NCBI RefSeq assembly: GCF_022513565.1
Contig: NZ_JAKWBE010000006.1
Coordinates: 62,001-126,000, forward strand
Source: Streptomyces gilvus
GTDB lineage: Bacteria; Actinomycetota; Actinomycetes; Streptomycetales; Streptomycetaceae
Direction: 5' to 3'
Length of the DNA stretch: 64,000 nucleotides
The translations under genes were made by a program, and so were the position numbers. This document shows positions 17,601-26,288 of the stretch, piece by piece. How positions within the stretch are numbered: position 1 is the stretch's first letter; each line of letters starts with the position of its first letter. The notes under the pieces were generated by a model that was not told the origin of the DNA, made no database searches, and saw only the letters and a program-made list of their open reading frames with translations.

Positions 17601-17891
17601 ACCGGCGACGGCATCGGCGACCTGCTCGCCCAGGACGGCTCGAACACCCTGTACCGCTTCAACGGCAAGGGCGACGGCACCTTCGCGGCACGGACGAAGC
17701 TCTTCACCAACTGGGGCGGTTCCTACAACGCGATCGTCGGCGTCGGCGACATCACCGACGACGGCCGGGCCGACCTCGTCTCCCGTGACTCCGGCGGCAC
17801 CGTGTACCGCAACAGCGGTGACGGCAAGGGGTCGTTCGGGGCCAGGGTGAAGATCGCGAGCGGCTGGGGGTCGTACAAGACCCTTTCCTGA
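14688..17891 (+). CDS. Large secreted FG-GAP/VCBS repeat protein with FlgD-like domain
   Basis: Protein of 1067 residues, GTG 14688 behind an AGGGA site. A signal peptide (VSTLAVVLAAGSITLF) is followed by about 700 residues of beta-rich sequence, probably a propeller (repeated VLTGDRVGWYT, WAVYNSGG, GRWVYWACG). Around 755-800 is a FlgD-Ig-like element (WDGKSANGDRFPNGDFTWTLKVTG). From about 860 to the end there are at least four FG-GAP/VCBS repeats with Ca-binding DxSGDxxxDLL cores (DLSGDRCNDVL, DVSGDGRADLV, DITGDGIGDLL, DITDDGRADLV). Such proteins are extracellular and often bind polysaccharide or surfaces; no catalytic motif is visible. The divergent pectate lyase hints at a shared polysaccharide niche, which is inference. 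Confidence 0.9.
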   Translation: MGRHALGRGGRHALVSTLAVVLAAGSITLFSGTRDEGAAQAATIAAAGTAELVLDDPRTETRRTEQLLAAGRTGFLHRQSGVAGVLWTDYDDGDTVTVEGSSGVYKPTTTSCYDIDMRCATGVFGQAADTVALPHLTYGDPVSLWSPGGGALRTVDLSQSADRVGTYGETSVTVEYDGVVDGQELDGYVLHLVDLVDGEQRDRVVTGYPADGTWEWNNARTGDDKGALFAYPDRDADGRFTTYSVGYLDFAAARFTPVFTGLTRDTVPEVVLTGDRVGWYTRSAGLHLKPRADLAATETVPLAGEESDVSPKPVPVLVGNWAVLTGAPGVQAVSLTDGTRKTLLSASYGTPLATPDGGALVTGGTTAADWWVQRVALGADGTPQLTKLVKIPPYENPKTGLALSRGSLRVAEDNPQSTSDSTSVRTLTSNGGTELSASAATESASVSPKCPYAGATCSALWGVHDGTKPVDVYLGTFYDADEGGSGLENADRLVSIGGHTLEFGTAGGSVVDVSDDWAVYNSGGSTPAQYVGEFGQGQILKRSVRAAALNGSVLWSSDTAGRLTSYSLTEKKTLATVTVPSLACVPSELQAAGRWVYWACGTASAGVYDTKAGTSVAVTPGDVLLGDGFTVRHDHEADRLVLTDATTGATRVIASDLPDTGLAVDRRFRWTVDEYTGLVAWFDRFEQTHVATTGVAPSAPTAFRTEAGSYVQPGGSTAWTGAWLLSRPVDSWSLTFTSVQSGPKGRATRTVTGGAVTAQLSAGWDGKSANGDRFPNGDFTWTLKVTGLGTATPVTVASGEGFLQRGNPVRHDFASVDGPDGRGDLLTLNSAGGLTYQHGTGTGKFGQKTTGTGWPTSARFVPFGDLSGDRCNDVLVRLSSGALRLYKPGCNAALKPSTSYTTLGNSGWNQYDVLTSPGDVSGDGRADLVARNSATGTVYLYKATSTGKLSARVKLYDGWKGYKKIVGVGDITGDGIGDLLAQDGSNTLYRFNGKGDGTFAARTKLFTNWGGSYNAIVGVGDITDDGRADLVSRDSGGTVYRNSGDGKGSFGARVKIASGWGSYKTLS

Positions 17892-17897
17892 GCCGTC

Positions 17898-18353
17898 TCA
17901 GGGATGGACGGAAATCGCCGTCGGATTCGAGCCGTTGGTGACCAGGGCCCCGGGGAAGGCTTGCCTGACCCGGGGCTCCGGCGTGGCGGGGGAGGGGTGC
18001 GCGGGCAGGCCGAGGGCCTCGCGGGCCGCGTCGACGTGGCGCAGTCCCTCCTGGGCGGTGCGCGTCACGCGGCCGTACTCCGCCGCCGTGCGGGCCTCGG
18101 CGAGCAGGGCGCGGGCGGTGCGGTGGCACTCGGCGGCCTCGGTGAGCGCCCGGCCCGCCGTCTCGCCGGCGCTCGCCCAGGTGGCGGCGCCGGGCGGGAT
18201 CAGACCGGCGGCCAGCCGGATCAGCCAGCGGTTGGCCTCGGCCTCCGCGTCCAGCCCGGACGTGCCGCGGTCGGCCTGTGACCGCCGCAGTGCGACGACC
18301 GCGCCGGCGGCACCGGCGATCAACAGCGCCGCGAGCGCGATCGCGTACCCCAT
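17898..18353 (-). CDS. Small membrane-anchored protein, unknown function
   Basis: Protein of 151 residues with ATG 18353 and an excellent AAGGAGGACGTC leader. One N-terminal membrane segment (IALAALLIAGAAGAVVAL) is followed by a helical, alanine-rich cytoplasmic or surface domain with ECHRTARALLAEARTAAEYGRVTRTAQEGLRH (given here only as a pattern of repeated Ala/Arg/Glu). No known motif. It is convergent with the FG-GAP gene (seven bases apart) and transcribed away from the aspS terminator. Confidence 0.8.
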   Translation of the reverse strand: MGYAIALAALLIAGAAGAVVALRRSQADRGTSGLDAEAEANRWLIRLAAGLIPPGAATWASAGETAGRALTEAAECHRTARALLAEARTAAEYGRVTRTAQEGLRHVDAAREALGLPAHPSPATPEPRVRQAFPGALVTNGSNPTAISVHP

Positions 18354-18499
18354 GACGTCCTCCTTGCCCGGGCGGGCCCGGAGGCCGCACCACCTGCGAT
18401 GTCACCGCCTATGACACGACAGGCTTCTGTGCACCTCCCTCGGGCTCCCTGTGCGCCTCCGGTGAGGTCTTGTCGTCGGTCGTCTGGGGACCCATGCGA

Positions 18500-18533
18500 A
18501 AGGGCTCGAAACCGATGTCGGTTTCGAGCCCTT
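18500..18533. terminator. Bidirectional hairpin after aspS
   Basis: AAGGGCTCGAAACCG (18500-18514) and CGGTTTCGAGCCCTT (18519-18533) form a perfect 15-bp stem with a four-base ATGT loop, 13 bases beyond the aspS stop. It is the strongest hairpin in the window. Confidence 0.92.
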
Positions 18534-18546
18534 CGGGTCCGCCGGG

Positions 18547-20310
18547 TTACTTCGGCTGCGGCTTGCGCACCTGGAGGTGCAGTTCCCTCAGCCGGGCCTC
18601 CTCCAGCTCCGTCGGCGCGCCCATCATCAGGTCCTGGGCGTTGCCGTTGAGCGGGAAGGCGATGGTCTCGCGGATGTTGGGCTCGTCGGCCAGCAGCATC
18701 ACGATGCGGTCGACGCCGGGGGCGATGCCGCCGTGCGGCGGGGCGCCGAAGCGGAAGGCGCGCAGCATGCCGGCGAACTTCTCCTCGACGGTCTCCCGGT
18801 CGTAGCCGGCGATCTCGAAGGCCTTGAGCATGATCTCCGGCTCGTGGTTCCGGATCGCGCCGGAGGACAGCTCCACGCCGTTGCAGACGATGTCGTACTG
18901 CCAGCCCAGGATGTCCAGCGGGTCCTGCGTCTCCAGGGCCTCCAGCCCGCCCTGCGGCATCGAGAAGGGGTTGTGCGAGAAGTCGATCGCGCCGGTCTCC
19001 TCGTCCTTCTCGTACATCGGGAAGTCGACGATCCAGCAGAAGCGGAAGACGTTCTCCTCGAAGTGCCCGGCACGCTTGGCGGCCTCGACCCGCACCGCGC
19101 CCATGATCTTGGAGACCTCGTCGAACTCGCCCGCGCCGAAGAACACCGCGTGCCCGGCGGCCAGCGACAGCCGCTTGGTCAGCTCGGCGACGTTCTCCTC
19201 GGTGAGGAACTTCGCGATCGGACCGGTGAGCGAACCGTCCTCGGCGACCCGCACCCAGGCCAGGCCCTTGGCGCCCAGCGAGACGGCGAAGTCACCGAGC
19301 TGGTCGAAGAACTTGCGCGGCTGGTCCTGCACGGCCGGCACCGGCAGCGCCCGCACGTGCTTGCCGGCGAACGCCTTGAACTCCGAGCCCTCGAAGACGT
19401 CCGTGATGTCGACGAGCTCCAGCTGGGCCCGCAGGTCCGGCTTGTCGGAGCCGTACTTCAGCATCGCCTCGCGGAACGGGATCCGCGGGAAGGGGGAGGT
19501 GACATGGCGGCCGCCGCCGAACTCCTCGAACAGCTCGGTCATCAGCTGCTCGATCGGGCGGAAGACGTCCTCCTGCTCGACGAAGCTCATCTCCACGTCG
19601 AGCTGGTAGAACTCGCCCGGCGAGCGGTCGGCGCGGGCGTCCTCGTCACGGAAGCAGGGCGCGATCTGGAAGTAGCGGTCGAAGCCCGAGATCATCAGCA
19701 GCTGCTTGAACTGCTGCGGCGCCTGCGGCAGGGCGTAGAACTTGCCGGGGTTCAGCCGGGAGGGGACCACGAAGTCGCGGGCGCCCTCGGGGGAGGTGGC
19801 GGAGAGGATCGGCGTCGCCATCTCGTTGAAGCCCAGCGCCGTCATCTTGTGACGGATGGCGCTGATGACCGCCGTACGCAGCATGATGTTCTTGTGCATG
19901 CGCTCGCGCCGCAGGTCCAGGAAGCGGTACTCCAGGCGCCGCTCCTCGTTGACCCCGTCCTCGGTGTTGATCGTGAACGGCAGCGGCGCGGCCGCGCCGA
20001 GCAGCTCGACCTCGCCGACCTCGACCTCGACCTCACCGGTCGGCAGCTCCGGGTTGACGTTCTCGGCGCCGCGGGAGACGACCTTGCCGTCGACGCGGAC
20101 CGTCGACTCCTTGGTCACCTTGTCCAGGGCCTCGTAGGCCGGGGTGCCCGGGCGGGCGACGAGCTGCGTGATGCCGTAGTGGTCGCGCAGATCGATGAAG
20201 AGGATGCCGCCCAGGTCGCGCCGATTGTGCAGCCAGCCACTCAGCCGGACGTCGGTGCCGACGTCAGAGGCGCGGAGCTCGCCGCAGGTGTGGGACCTGT
20301 ACCGATGCAT
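18547..20310 (-). CDS. aspS: Aspartyl-tRNA synthetase
   Basis: Protein of 587 residues, bacterial-type class II AspRS. The N-terminal OB fold binds the anticodon (about 1-110, beginning [18 protein letters not shown]). Motif 2 is present as [10 protein letters not shown] near 220, preceded by [11 protein letters not shown]. The GAD insertion domain lies around 290-430. Motif 3 with [22 protein letters not shown] lies near 537. Streptomyces are thought to make Asn-tRNA by transamidation, so the enzyme may be non-discriminating; that cannot be decided from sequence here. The initiator context is weak (GGATGA). A parS site lies in the upstream intergenic region and a perfect terminator downstream. 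Confidence 0.97.
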   Translation of the reverse strand: MHRYRSHTCGELRASDVGTDVRLSGWLHNRRDLGGILFIDLRDHYGITQLVARPGTPAYEALDKVTKESTVRVDGKVVSRGAENVNPELPTGEVEVEVGEVELLGAAAPLPFTINTEDGVNEERRLEYRFLDLRRERMHKNIMLRTAVISAIRHKMTALGFNEMATPILSATSPEGARDFVVPSRLNPGKFYALPQAPQQFKQLLMISGFDRYFQIAPCFRDEDARADRSPGEFYQLDVEMSFVEQEDVFRPIEQLMTELFEEFGGGRHVTSPFPRIPFREAMLKYGSDKPDLRAQLELVDITDVFEGSEFKAFAGKHVRALPVPAVQDQPRKFFDQLGDFAVSLGAKGLAWVRVAEDGSLTGPIAKFLTEENVAELTKRLSLAAGHAVFFGAGEFDEVSKIMGAVRVEAAKRAGHFEENVFRFCWIVDFPMYEKDEETGAIDFSHNPFSMPQGGLEALETQDPLDILGWQYDIVCNGVELSSGAIRNHEPEIMLKAFEIAGYDRETVEEKFAGMLRAFRFGAPPHGGIAPGVDRIVMLLADEPNIRETIAFPLNGNAQDLMMGAPTELEEARLRELHLQVRKPQPK

Positions 20311-20344
20311 CGTCGTTCATCCAGTCTTCGCGGATAGGGGTCCG

Positions 20345-20360
20345 TGTTTCACGTGAAACA
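20345..20360. promoter_or_regulatory. parS: parS centromere site upstream of aspS
   Basis: TGTTTCACGTGAAACA is a perfect 16-bp palindrome containing the GTTTCACGTGAAAC core bound by Streptomyces and other bacterial ParB proteins. It is 35 bases upstream of aspS in noncoding DNA. parS sites in Streptomyces cluster around oriC, which fits the gene content here. Confidence 0.9.
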
Positions 20361-20473
20361 CCCCCCAAGCGTACCGGGCACCCCAAGATCGGCTCCCCAC
20401 CATTACAGTCGCCCTGCGGCATAAAACCGCACGAACTGTCGATGATCGGTGGCACTCCTCGATCACCTCTTCA

Positions 20474-20479
20474 TAAAGT
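20474..20479 (+). promoter_or_regulatory. -10 element TAAAGT, leaderless phosphatase gene
   Basis: TAAAGT ends seven bases before the ATG at 20486, and no ribosome site fits between, so a leaderless transcript is likely. Confidence 0.4.
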
Positions 20480-20485
20480 GGGGCA

Positions 20486-22597
20486 ATGCGCACTGGCGAG
20501 CCACTGCCGCCCGTGGGGGAGGTTCTCGCCACCCTCGCGACCGGCCTGTGGCACTGGGACACCGCCACCGAGCTGGTCACGGTCGACTCCGAGGCGGCAC
20601 GGCTGCTCGGCCTGCCCGCCGTGGGGACCACCCTCACGGAGGCCCAGGCCCGGTCCCGGCTGCACCCGGTCGACTGGAACGAGATCATCAGCGTGGTCGG
20701 TCTCGCCGTCGCCGAACGCACCCTCGCCGAGGTCCGCATCCGGATCATGGGCGAGCACGGCCGGGTGATCCGCGTCGTCCGCTCCCGCTCCAAGCCGTCC
20801 TACGACAAAAAACGACAGGCCTTCCAGCTGATCGGCACCCTCCAGGAGGTGACCGAACCGACGCCCGGCACACCGGCCGGACGCAGCGCCGTCACGGGCG
20901 ACTGGCGGCGCTCCCGGGAGGCGTTCCTGCTGGACGCGGGCCGCGCGCTGGCCGAGGCACGCTCCACGGCGGAGGTGCTGCGGGTCGCGGCGGGACTGTC
21001 GATGCCGGGGTTCTCGCCGGACGGACTCGCGGTGTTCGGCGTCGAGGGCGACCGGCTGACCATCGTCGGCCTGCACGGCTACCAGCCCGGCGACGGCGAC
21101 CCGTTCTCCCCCATGCCCCTGGACACGGACCATCCCGCCGCCGAGGTCATACGCACCGGCCGCGCCGTCTATCTCTCCTCCCCCGCCGACTACAAGACCC
21201 GCTACCCCGTGATGTGGCAGCTGGTCGAGAGCTTCGGCCGTCAGTCCTGGGCCTTCCTGCCGCTGACGGTCGCCGGCCGCACGATGGGCACCTGGATGGC
21301 CTCCTTCGCCTATCCCGTCGCCTTCACCCCCGACGAACGCTCGGTGCTGACCACCGTCGCCCGGATGCTCGCCCAGGCCCTGTCCCGGGCCGGCGCCGAG
21401 GAGACCGAGCGCGCCCTGACCGACGGCCTGCAGCGCTCCATGCTGCCGACGCTGGGCCCCCAGATACCGGGCATGACCGTCGCCGCCCGCTACGTCCCCA
21501 CCGGCGGCGGACTCCAGGTCGGCGGCGACTGGTACGACATGATCCCGCTGCCCAACGGCCGCTTCGCCCTGGCCATCGGCGACGTCCAGGGCCATGACGT
21601 GCGCGCGGCGGGTCTGATGGGCCAGCTCCGCATCGCCCTGCGCGCCTACGCCTCCGAGGGCCACCGCCCCGACGCGGTCCTCTCCCGCGCCTCCCGCTTC
21701 CTGCACGGCATGGCCGACGGCGACCCGGAGTCCCCCGACCTGCGCTTCGCGACCTGTCTGTACGTCGAGGCGGACCCGGTGACCGGCATCCTCGACATCG
21801 CCCGGGCCGGCCATCCCGACCCGGCGATCCGGATGGCGGACGGCACGGTGCTGACCCGGCCCACGGCCGGCGGCCTCCCGCTCGGCATCGACCCGGACGC
21901 CGACTACCCCACCACCCGCATCACGCTGGAACCCGGCGAGACGATGCTGATCTGCACCGACGGCCTGATCGAGACCGGCGGTCACGACCTGGACAGCGGC
22001 TGGCAGCGCATCCGTACGATCCTCGAGGACCACAAGGGCGACCTGGAGGAACTGGCCGACGCCCTGGTCCAGGGCGTGCACGGCCCCTCCTCCCACCACA
22101 CCACGGGTCCGCTCGCGGACCGGCGCGAGGACGACATAGCGGTGATGCTGCTGTGCCGCCCCGAGGAGGGCTGCGGCCTCGACCACACGCTCACCCCGGC
22201 GCCCACGGTCCGCCGCACGATGCTCTCCGTGGCACAGGCCGAACCCGAGCGCGTCGCGGTGGCCCGCCAGCACCTGCGCGAACTGCTCCACGACTGGCCC
22301 TCCCAGGACCAGGTCGACTCGGCGGTGCTGCTGCTGTCCGAGACGCTGACGAACGTCCTGGTGCACACGGACGCGGACGCGCTGATGCAGGCCGAGGTCC
22401 GGGGCGAGCCCGGGGGCCGCCGGATGCGCGTCGAGGTCACCGACACCAGCGACGACCTCCCGCACAAACGCCGCCCCGGCGAAATGGCCTCCTCCGGCCG
22501 CGGCCTGGTCCTCATAGAACTCCTCGCCCACTCCTGGGGCGTGGATCCCCGCGGCGAGGGCAAGAGCATCTGGTTCGAGCTCTACGAGGACGCGTAG
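20486..22597 (+). CDS. PAS-GAF-SpoIIE phosphatase with C-terminal HATPase
   Basis: Protein of 703 residues. A PAS-like sensor (about 10-115, with WHWDTATELVTVD) is followed by a GAF domain (150-300), a PP2C-type SpoIIE phosphatase (about 313-560: GLQRSMLPTLG, GGDWYDMIPLPNGRFALAIGD, GHDVRAAGLMGQLR, CTDGLIE) and an anti-sigma-like GHKL ATPase domain (about 580-703: LLLSETLTNVLVHT, SGRGLVLIELLA). The metal-binding Asp residues of the phosphatase are in place. Such fusions can both dephosphorylate an anti-anti-sigma factor and bind it, so they act in partner-switching stress or developmental control. No sigma or antagonist gene is adjacent. Start ATG is supported by the leaderless-type -10. Confidence 0.93.
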   Translation: MRTGEPLPPVGEVLATLATGLWHWDTATELVTVDSEAARLLGLPAVGTTLTEAQARSRLHPVDWNEIISVVGLAVAERTLAEVRIRIMGEHGRVIRVVRSRSKPSYDKKRQAFQLIGTLQEVTEPTPGTPAGRSAVTGDWRRSREAFLLDAGRALAEARSTAEVLRVAAGLSMPGFSPDGLAVFGVEGDRLTIVGLHGYQPGDGDPFSPMPLDTDHPAAEVIRTGRAVYLSSPADYKTRYPVMWQLVESFGRQSWAFLPLTVAGRTMGTWMASFAYPVAFTPDERSVLTTVARMLAQALSRAGAEETERALTDGLQRSMLPTLGPQIPGMTVAARYVPTGGGLQVGGDWYDMIPLPNGRFALAIGDVQGHDVRAAGLMGQLRIALRAYASEGHRPDAVLSRASRFLHGMADGDPESPDLRFATCLYVEADPVTGILDIARAGHPDPAIRMADGTVLTRPTAGGLPLGIDPDADYPTTRITLEPGETMLICTDGLIETGGHDLDSGWQRIRTILEDHKGDLEELADALVQGVHGPSSHHTTGPLADRREDDIAVMLLCRPEEGCGLDHTLTPAPTVRRTMLSVAQAEPERVAVARQHLRELLHDWPSQDQVDSAVLLLSETLTNVLVHTDADALMQAEVRGEPGGRRMRVEVTDTSDDLPHKRRPGEMASSGRGLVLIELLAHSWGVDPRGEGKSIWFELYEDA

Positions 22598-22617
22598 GCC
22601 GCCCGCCGACGGTGGCC

Positions 22618-23589
22618 CTACAGACCGCCCTCGGTCATCCCGTGCACGGCGGGAACGGTCCCCAGCCGGCCCTTCTGGAAGTCCTCGAAGGCCTGCTGGA
22701 GCTCCTCGCGGGTGTTCATGACGAACGGGCCGTAGTGGGCCATGGGCTCACGGATCGGCTGGCCGCCGAGGAGCACGACCTCCAGGTCCGGCGCGTGCGA
22801 GTCCTGCTTCTCGTCCGCACGCACGGTGAGGGAGGAACCCGAGCCGAACACCGCCGTCTGGCCCAGGTGGATGGGGCGTCGCTCGGCACCCACCGCACCC
22901 TTGCCGGCGAGCACGTACGCCAGGCCGTTGAAGTCCTCGCGCCACGGCAGGGTGATCTCCGCGCCCGGCGCGAGGGTCGCGTGGATCATCGTGATCGGGG
23001 TGTGGGTGATACCCGGGCCCGCGTGGCCGTCCAGCTCACCGGCGATCACCCGCAGCAGGGCGCCGCCGTCGGGGGAGGTCAGCAGCTGGACGTGGCCGCC
23101 GCGGATGTCCTGGTAGCGGGGCGTCATCATCTTGTCCTTGGCGGGGAGGTTCACCCACAGCTGCAGACCGTGGAAGAGACCGCCGGACAGGACGAGGGAC
23201 TCCGGCGGGGCCTCGATGTGCAGCAGGCCGGAACCCGCCGTCATCCACTGGGTGTCGCCGTTGGTGATGGTGCCGCCGCCGCCCTGGCTGTCCTGGTGGT
23301 CGAAGATCCCGTCGATGATGTAGGTGACGGTCTCGAAGCCGCGGTGCGGATGCCAGGGGGTCCCCTTCGGCTCTCCAGGCGCGTAATCCACCTCGCCCAT
23401 CTGGTCCATCATGATGAACGGGTCCAGGTGGCGGTAGTTGATCCCGGCGAACGCGCGGCGCACCGGGAAGCCCTCGCCCTCGAAACCGCTGGGCGCGGTG
23501 GTGACGGCGAGTACGGGACGGGCCACGGCGTCGGCCGGGGCGGCCACGCGAGGCAGGGTCAGCGGGTTCTCGACGGTCACAGCGGGCAT
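22618..23589 (-). CDS. Pirin-family protein
   Basis: Protein of 323 residues starting MPAVTVENPL. An upstream in-frame ATG exists at 23613, but AAGGAGG lies just before the ATG at 23587-23589, which decides the start. Two cupin barrels are present; the N-terminal one carries metal ligands in HPHRGFETVTY and GSGLLHIE, as in bacterial pirins, some of which have quercetinase activity or bind pyruvate dehydrogenase. The C-terminal end contains the usual FNTREEL-type helix (VMNTREELQQAFEDF). An imperfect palindrome lies in the promoter region, suggesting regulation by a MarR-like repressor, which is inference. The role in this organism is unknown. Confidence 0.92.
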   Translation of the reverse strand: MPAVTVENPLTLPRVAAPADAVARPVLAVTTAPSGFEGEGFPVRRAFAGINYRHLDPFIMMDQMGEVDYAPGEPKGTPWHPHRGFETVTYIIDGIFDHQDSQGGGGTITNGDTQWMTAGSGLLHIEAPPESLVLSGGLFHGLQLWVNLPAKDKMMTPRYQDIRGGHVQLLTSPDGGALLRVIAGELDGHAGPGITHTPITMIHATLAPGAEITLPWREDFNGLAYVLAGKGAVGAERRPIHLGQTAVFGSGSSLTVRADEKQDSHAPDLEVVLLGGQPIREPMAHYGPFVMNTREELQQAFEDFQKGRLGTVPAVHGMTEGGL

Positions 23590-23616
23590 GTCGGTACCTC
23601 CTTGTGCGGCCATTTT

Positions 23617-23632
23617 AGTTGAGCGTTGAACT
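23617..23632 (-). promoter_or_regulatory. Possible operator upstream of pirin gene
   Basis: AGTTGAGCGTTGAACT is an imperfect palindrome (outer AGTT/AACT plus repeated GTTGA) in an AT-rich patch 28 bases upstream of the pirin start. Its form recalls MarR-type operators. No regulator gene is adjacent. Confidence 0.3.
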
Positions 23633-23654
23633 TTCTACCACCCCACAACAGAGA

Positions 23655-23682
23655 GAGCCCGGAGGGCATTCCCTCCGGGCTC
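23655..23682 (-). terminator. Hairpin terminator after SseB-like gene
   Basis: GAGCCCGGAGGG (23655-23666), CATT loop, CCCTCCGGGCTC (23671-23682): perfect 12-bp stem 18 bases beyond the stop of the minus-strand gene. Confidence 0.9.
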
Positions 23683-23699
23683 CCGGCTGAGCGAGCGGT

Positions 23700-24167
23700 T
23701 CAGCCGTACATTCTGCGCATCGCGAAGTCGACCATCTGTTCGACCGCCTTCGCGTCGAAGACCATCCGGTGCTCGCCCTCCATGTCGAGGACGAAGCCGT
23801 AGCCGGTGGGCAGCAGGTCGATGACCTCGGCACCCGTGATCACGAAGTACTTGGACTCCTTGCCCGCGTACCGGCGCAGCTCCTTCAGCGAGGTGAACAT
23901 CGGGATCACCGGCTGCTGGGTGTTGTGCAGGGCGAGGAAGCCGGGGTTGTCGCCGCGCGGGCAGTAGACCTTGGAGGTGGCGAAGACCTGCTGGAAGTCC
24001 TCGGCCGACATCTGCCCGGTGGTGAAGGCGCGCACCGCGTCCGCGAGCGACGGCGGCGACGGCTCGGGGTACAGCGGCGGCTGCTGGCCGTACCCGCCCG
24101 GCATCTGCTGCTGCGGCGGGACGCCGTACTGCTGCTGGGCCCCAGCGTTCTGGTCGTAGCCGTACAT
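23700..24167 (-). CDS. SseB-domain protein
   Basis: Protein of 155 residues. A Gln/Gly/Pro/Tyr-rich N-terminus (MYGYDQNAGAQQQYG onward, residues 1-38) is followed by a helix and an SseB-like domain (about 55-150: VYCPRGDNPGFLALHN, PVIPMFTSLKELRRYAG, GFVLDMEGEHRMVFD). SseB-domain proteins in actinobacteria are widespread, soluble and of unknown function. The low-complexity N-terminus suggests a flexible tail. It is monocistronic, with its own terminator downstream and a divergent acyl-CoA dehydrogenase gene upstream. Confidence 0.85.
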   Translation of the reverse strand: MYGYDQNAGAQQQYGVPPQQQMPGGYGQQPPLYPEPSPPSLADAVRAFTTGQMSAEDFQQVFATSKVYCPRGDNPGFLALHNTQQPVIPMFTSLKELRRYAGKESKYFVITGAEVIDLLPTGYGFVLDMEGEHRMVFDAKAVEQMVDFAMRRMYG

Positions 24168-24233
24168 GCGTCACAGGGTACTGACCCCGCACGAGGGCTC
24201 GGTCACAGATGGCCGGATCGGGGTTGCTTCTTA

Positions 24234-24247
24234 TTACCGACGGGTAG
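24234..24247. promoter_or_regulatory. Possible operator upstream of acyl-CoA dehydrogenase
   Basis: TTACCGACGGGTAG contains inverted TACC/GGTA arms around GACG, 83 bases upstream of the dehydrogenase start. TTGCTT (24224-24229) and TAGCAT (24245-24250) flank it with a 15-bp gap and may be promoter elements. The form recalls TetR-type operators of fatty acid genes; the regulator is not identified. Confidence 0.3.
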
Positions 24248-24330
24248 CATCATCGTAGCCACTTGTTGGTACGTGAACTAGCGCGAGGATCCACCAGTGC
24301 CTCGCCGATCTCTCTTACGGAGCCGTCGCC

Positions 24331-26157
24331 ATGGGGCACTACAAGTCGAATCTCCGCGACATCGAGTTCAACCTCTTCGAAGTACTCGGACGCGACAAGC
24401 TGTACGGCACCGGACCGTTCGAGGAGATGGACACCGAGACCGCGAAGAGCATCCTCGAGGAGCTGACCCGCCTCTCGGAGAACGAGCTGGCGGAGTCCTT
24501 CGTGGACGCCGACCGCAACCCGCCGGTCTTCGACCCGGAGACCAACACCGCGCCGGTCCCGGCGTCCTTCAAGAAGAGCTACAAGGCCTTCATGGACTCC
24601 GAGTACTGGCGCCTGGGCCTGCCCGAGGAGATCGGCGGCACGACCGCCCCGCCCTCGCTGATCTGGTCGTACGCGGAGCTGATCCTCGGCGCCAACCCGG
24701 CGATCTGGATGTACTCCTCCGGCCCGGCGTTCGCGCGCATCCTCTTCGAGGAGGGCACCGAGGAGCAGAAGAAGTGGGCGCAGATCGCGGTGGACCGCAC
24801 CTGGGGCTCCACGATGGTGCTCACCGAGCCCGACGCGGGTTCCGACGTCGGCGCCGGCCGCACCAAGGCGGTCCAGCAGGAGGACGGCTCCTGGCACATC
24901 GAGGGTGTGAAGCGGTTCATCACCTCCGGTGAGCACGACATGGAGGAGAACATCCTCCACTACGTGCTGGCCCGTCCCGAGGGCGCCGGCCCCGGCACCA
25001 AGGGTCTGTCGCTCTTCCTCGTGCCGAAGTACCTGTTCGACTGGGAGACCGGCGAGCTGGGCGAGCGCAACGGCGTGTACGCGACCAACGTCGAGCACAA
25101 GATGGGCCTGAAGGCCTCCAACACCTGCGAGATGACCTTCGGCGACAAGCACCCCGCCAAGGGCTGGCTGATCGGCGACAAGCACGACGGCATCCGCCAG
25201 ATGTTCCGGATCATCGAGTTCGCCCGGATGATGGTCGGCACGAAGGCGATCTCGACGCTGTCGACCGGCTACCTGAACGCGCTGGAGTACGCCAAGGAGC
25301 GCGTCCAGGGTCCTGACCTGGCGAACTTCATGGACAAGACCGCGCCGAAGGTCACCATCACCCACCACCCCGACGTGCGCCGTTCGCTGATGACGCAGAA
25401 GGCGTACGCCGAGGGCATGCGGGCGCTCGTCCTCTACACCGCCTCCGTCCAGGACGCGATCGCGGTGAAGGAGGCGAACGGCGAGGACGCCAAGGCCGAG
25501 CACGCGCTCAACGACCTGCTCCTGCCGATCGTGAAGGGCTACGGCTCCGAGAAGGGCTACGAGCAGCTCGCCCAGTCGCTGCAGACCTTCGGCGGCTCCG
25601 GCTTCCTGCAGGAGTACCCGATCGAGCAGTACATCCGCGACGCCAAGATCGACACCCTGTACGAGGGCACCACCGCGATCCAGGGCCAGGACTTCTTCTT
25701 CCGGAAGATCGTCCGCAACCAGGGCGCGGCCCTCAACTCCCTCGCCGAGGACATCAAGAAGTTCCTGGCGCTGGGCACCGGCGGCGAGGAGCTGGCCGGC
25801 GCCCGTGAGCACCTGGCGAAGGCGGCCGTCGAGCTGGAGGCGATCGTCGGGCTGATGCTGACCGACCTCGCGGCCACCGAGCAGGACGTCAAGAACATCT
25901 ACAAGGTCGGCCTGAACACCACCCGCCTGCTGCTGGCCTCGGGTGACGTGGTCGTCGGCTACCTGCTGCTCAAGGGCGCCGCGATCGCCGCCGAGAAGCT
26001 GGAGACGGCCTCCGCGAAGGACAAGGCGTTCTACACCGGCAAGATCGCGGCGGCGAAGTTCTTCGCGGCCAACGTCCTGCCGGGCGTCACCGGCGCGCGC
26101 AAGCTCGCCGAGGGCGTCGACCTGGACCTGATGGAGCTGGACGAGGCCGCGTTCTAG
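24331..26157 (+). CDS. Acyl-CoA dehydrogenase, long form
   Basis: Protein of 608 residues, FAD-dependent oxidation of acyl-CoA to enoyl-CoA. ATG 24331 has GGAG ten bases upstream. The N-terminus ([19 protein letters not shown]) and about 600-residue length mark the long actinobacterial ACAD type with an extra C-terminal helical domain. Visible landmarks are [17 protein letters not shown] (flavin contact, near 167), [17 protein letters not shown] near 260, [21 protein letters not shown] near 425 and [13 protein letters not shown] near 443, whose Glu is the likely catalytic base. Substrate chain length cannot be predicted. It is monocistronic, with a terminator hairpin after it, and a small palindrome in its promoter region may be a lipid-responsive operator. 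Confidence 0.95.
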   Translation: MGHYKSNLRDIEFNLFEVLGRDKLYGTGPFEEMDTETAKSILEELTRLSENELAESFVDADRNPPVFDPETNTAPVPASFKKSYKAFMDSEYWRLGLPEEIGGTTAPPSLIWSYAELILGANPAIWMYSSGPAFARILFEEGTEEQKKWAQIAVDRTWGSTMVLTEPDAGSDVGAGRTKAVQQEDGSWHIEGVKRFITSGEHDMEENILHYVLARPEGAGPGTKGLSLFLVPKYLFDWETGELGERNGVYATNVEHKMGLKASNTCEMTFGDKHPAKGWLIGDKHDGIRQMFRIIEFARMMVGTKAISTLSTGYLNALEYAKERVQGPDLANFMDKTAPKVTITHHPDVRRSLMTQKAYAEGMRALVLYTASVQDAIAVKEANGEDAKAEHALNDLLLPIVKGYGSEKGYEQLAQSLQTFGGSGFLQEYPIEQYIRDAKIDTLYEGTTAIQGQDFFFRKIVRNQGAALNSLAEDIKKFLALGTGGEELAGAREHLAKAAVELEAIVGLMLTDLAATEQDVKNIYKVGLNTTRLLLASGDVVVGYLLLKGAAIAAEKLETASAKDKAFYTGKIAAAKFFAANVLPGVTGARKLAEGVDLDLMELDEAAF

Positions 26158-26231
26158 TCCCTGCTCCGCTCACGCCGGTCACGGGTTCCGTCGCCGCCGG
26201 ATCTGGGTAGCCAAAATTCCACATCGCCCTC

Positions 26232-26269
26232 ACGAGGGCCCGCTCCCTGTACGCGGAGTGGGCCCTCGT
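26232..26269 (+). terminator. Hairpin terminator after acyl-CoA dehydrogenase
   Basis: ACGAGGGCCCGCTCC (26232-26246) and GGAGTGGGCCCTCGT (26255-26269) pair over 15 bases with one G-T wobble and an eight-base loop, about 75 bases after the stop and before the next gene. Confidence 0.82.
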
Positions 26270-26288
26270 ACGTCGTTAAGGTGAACCC

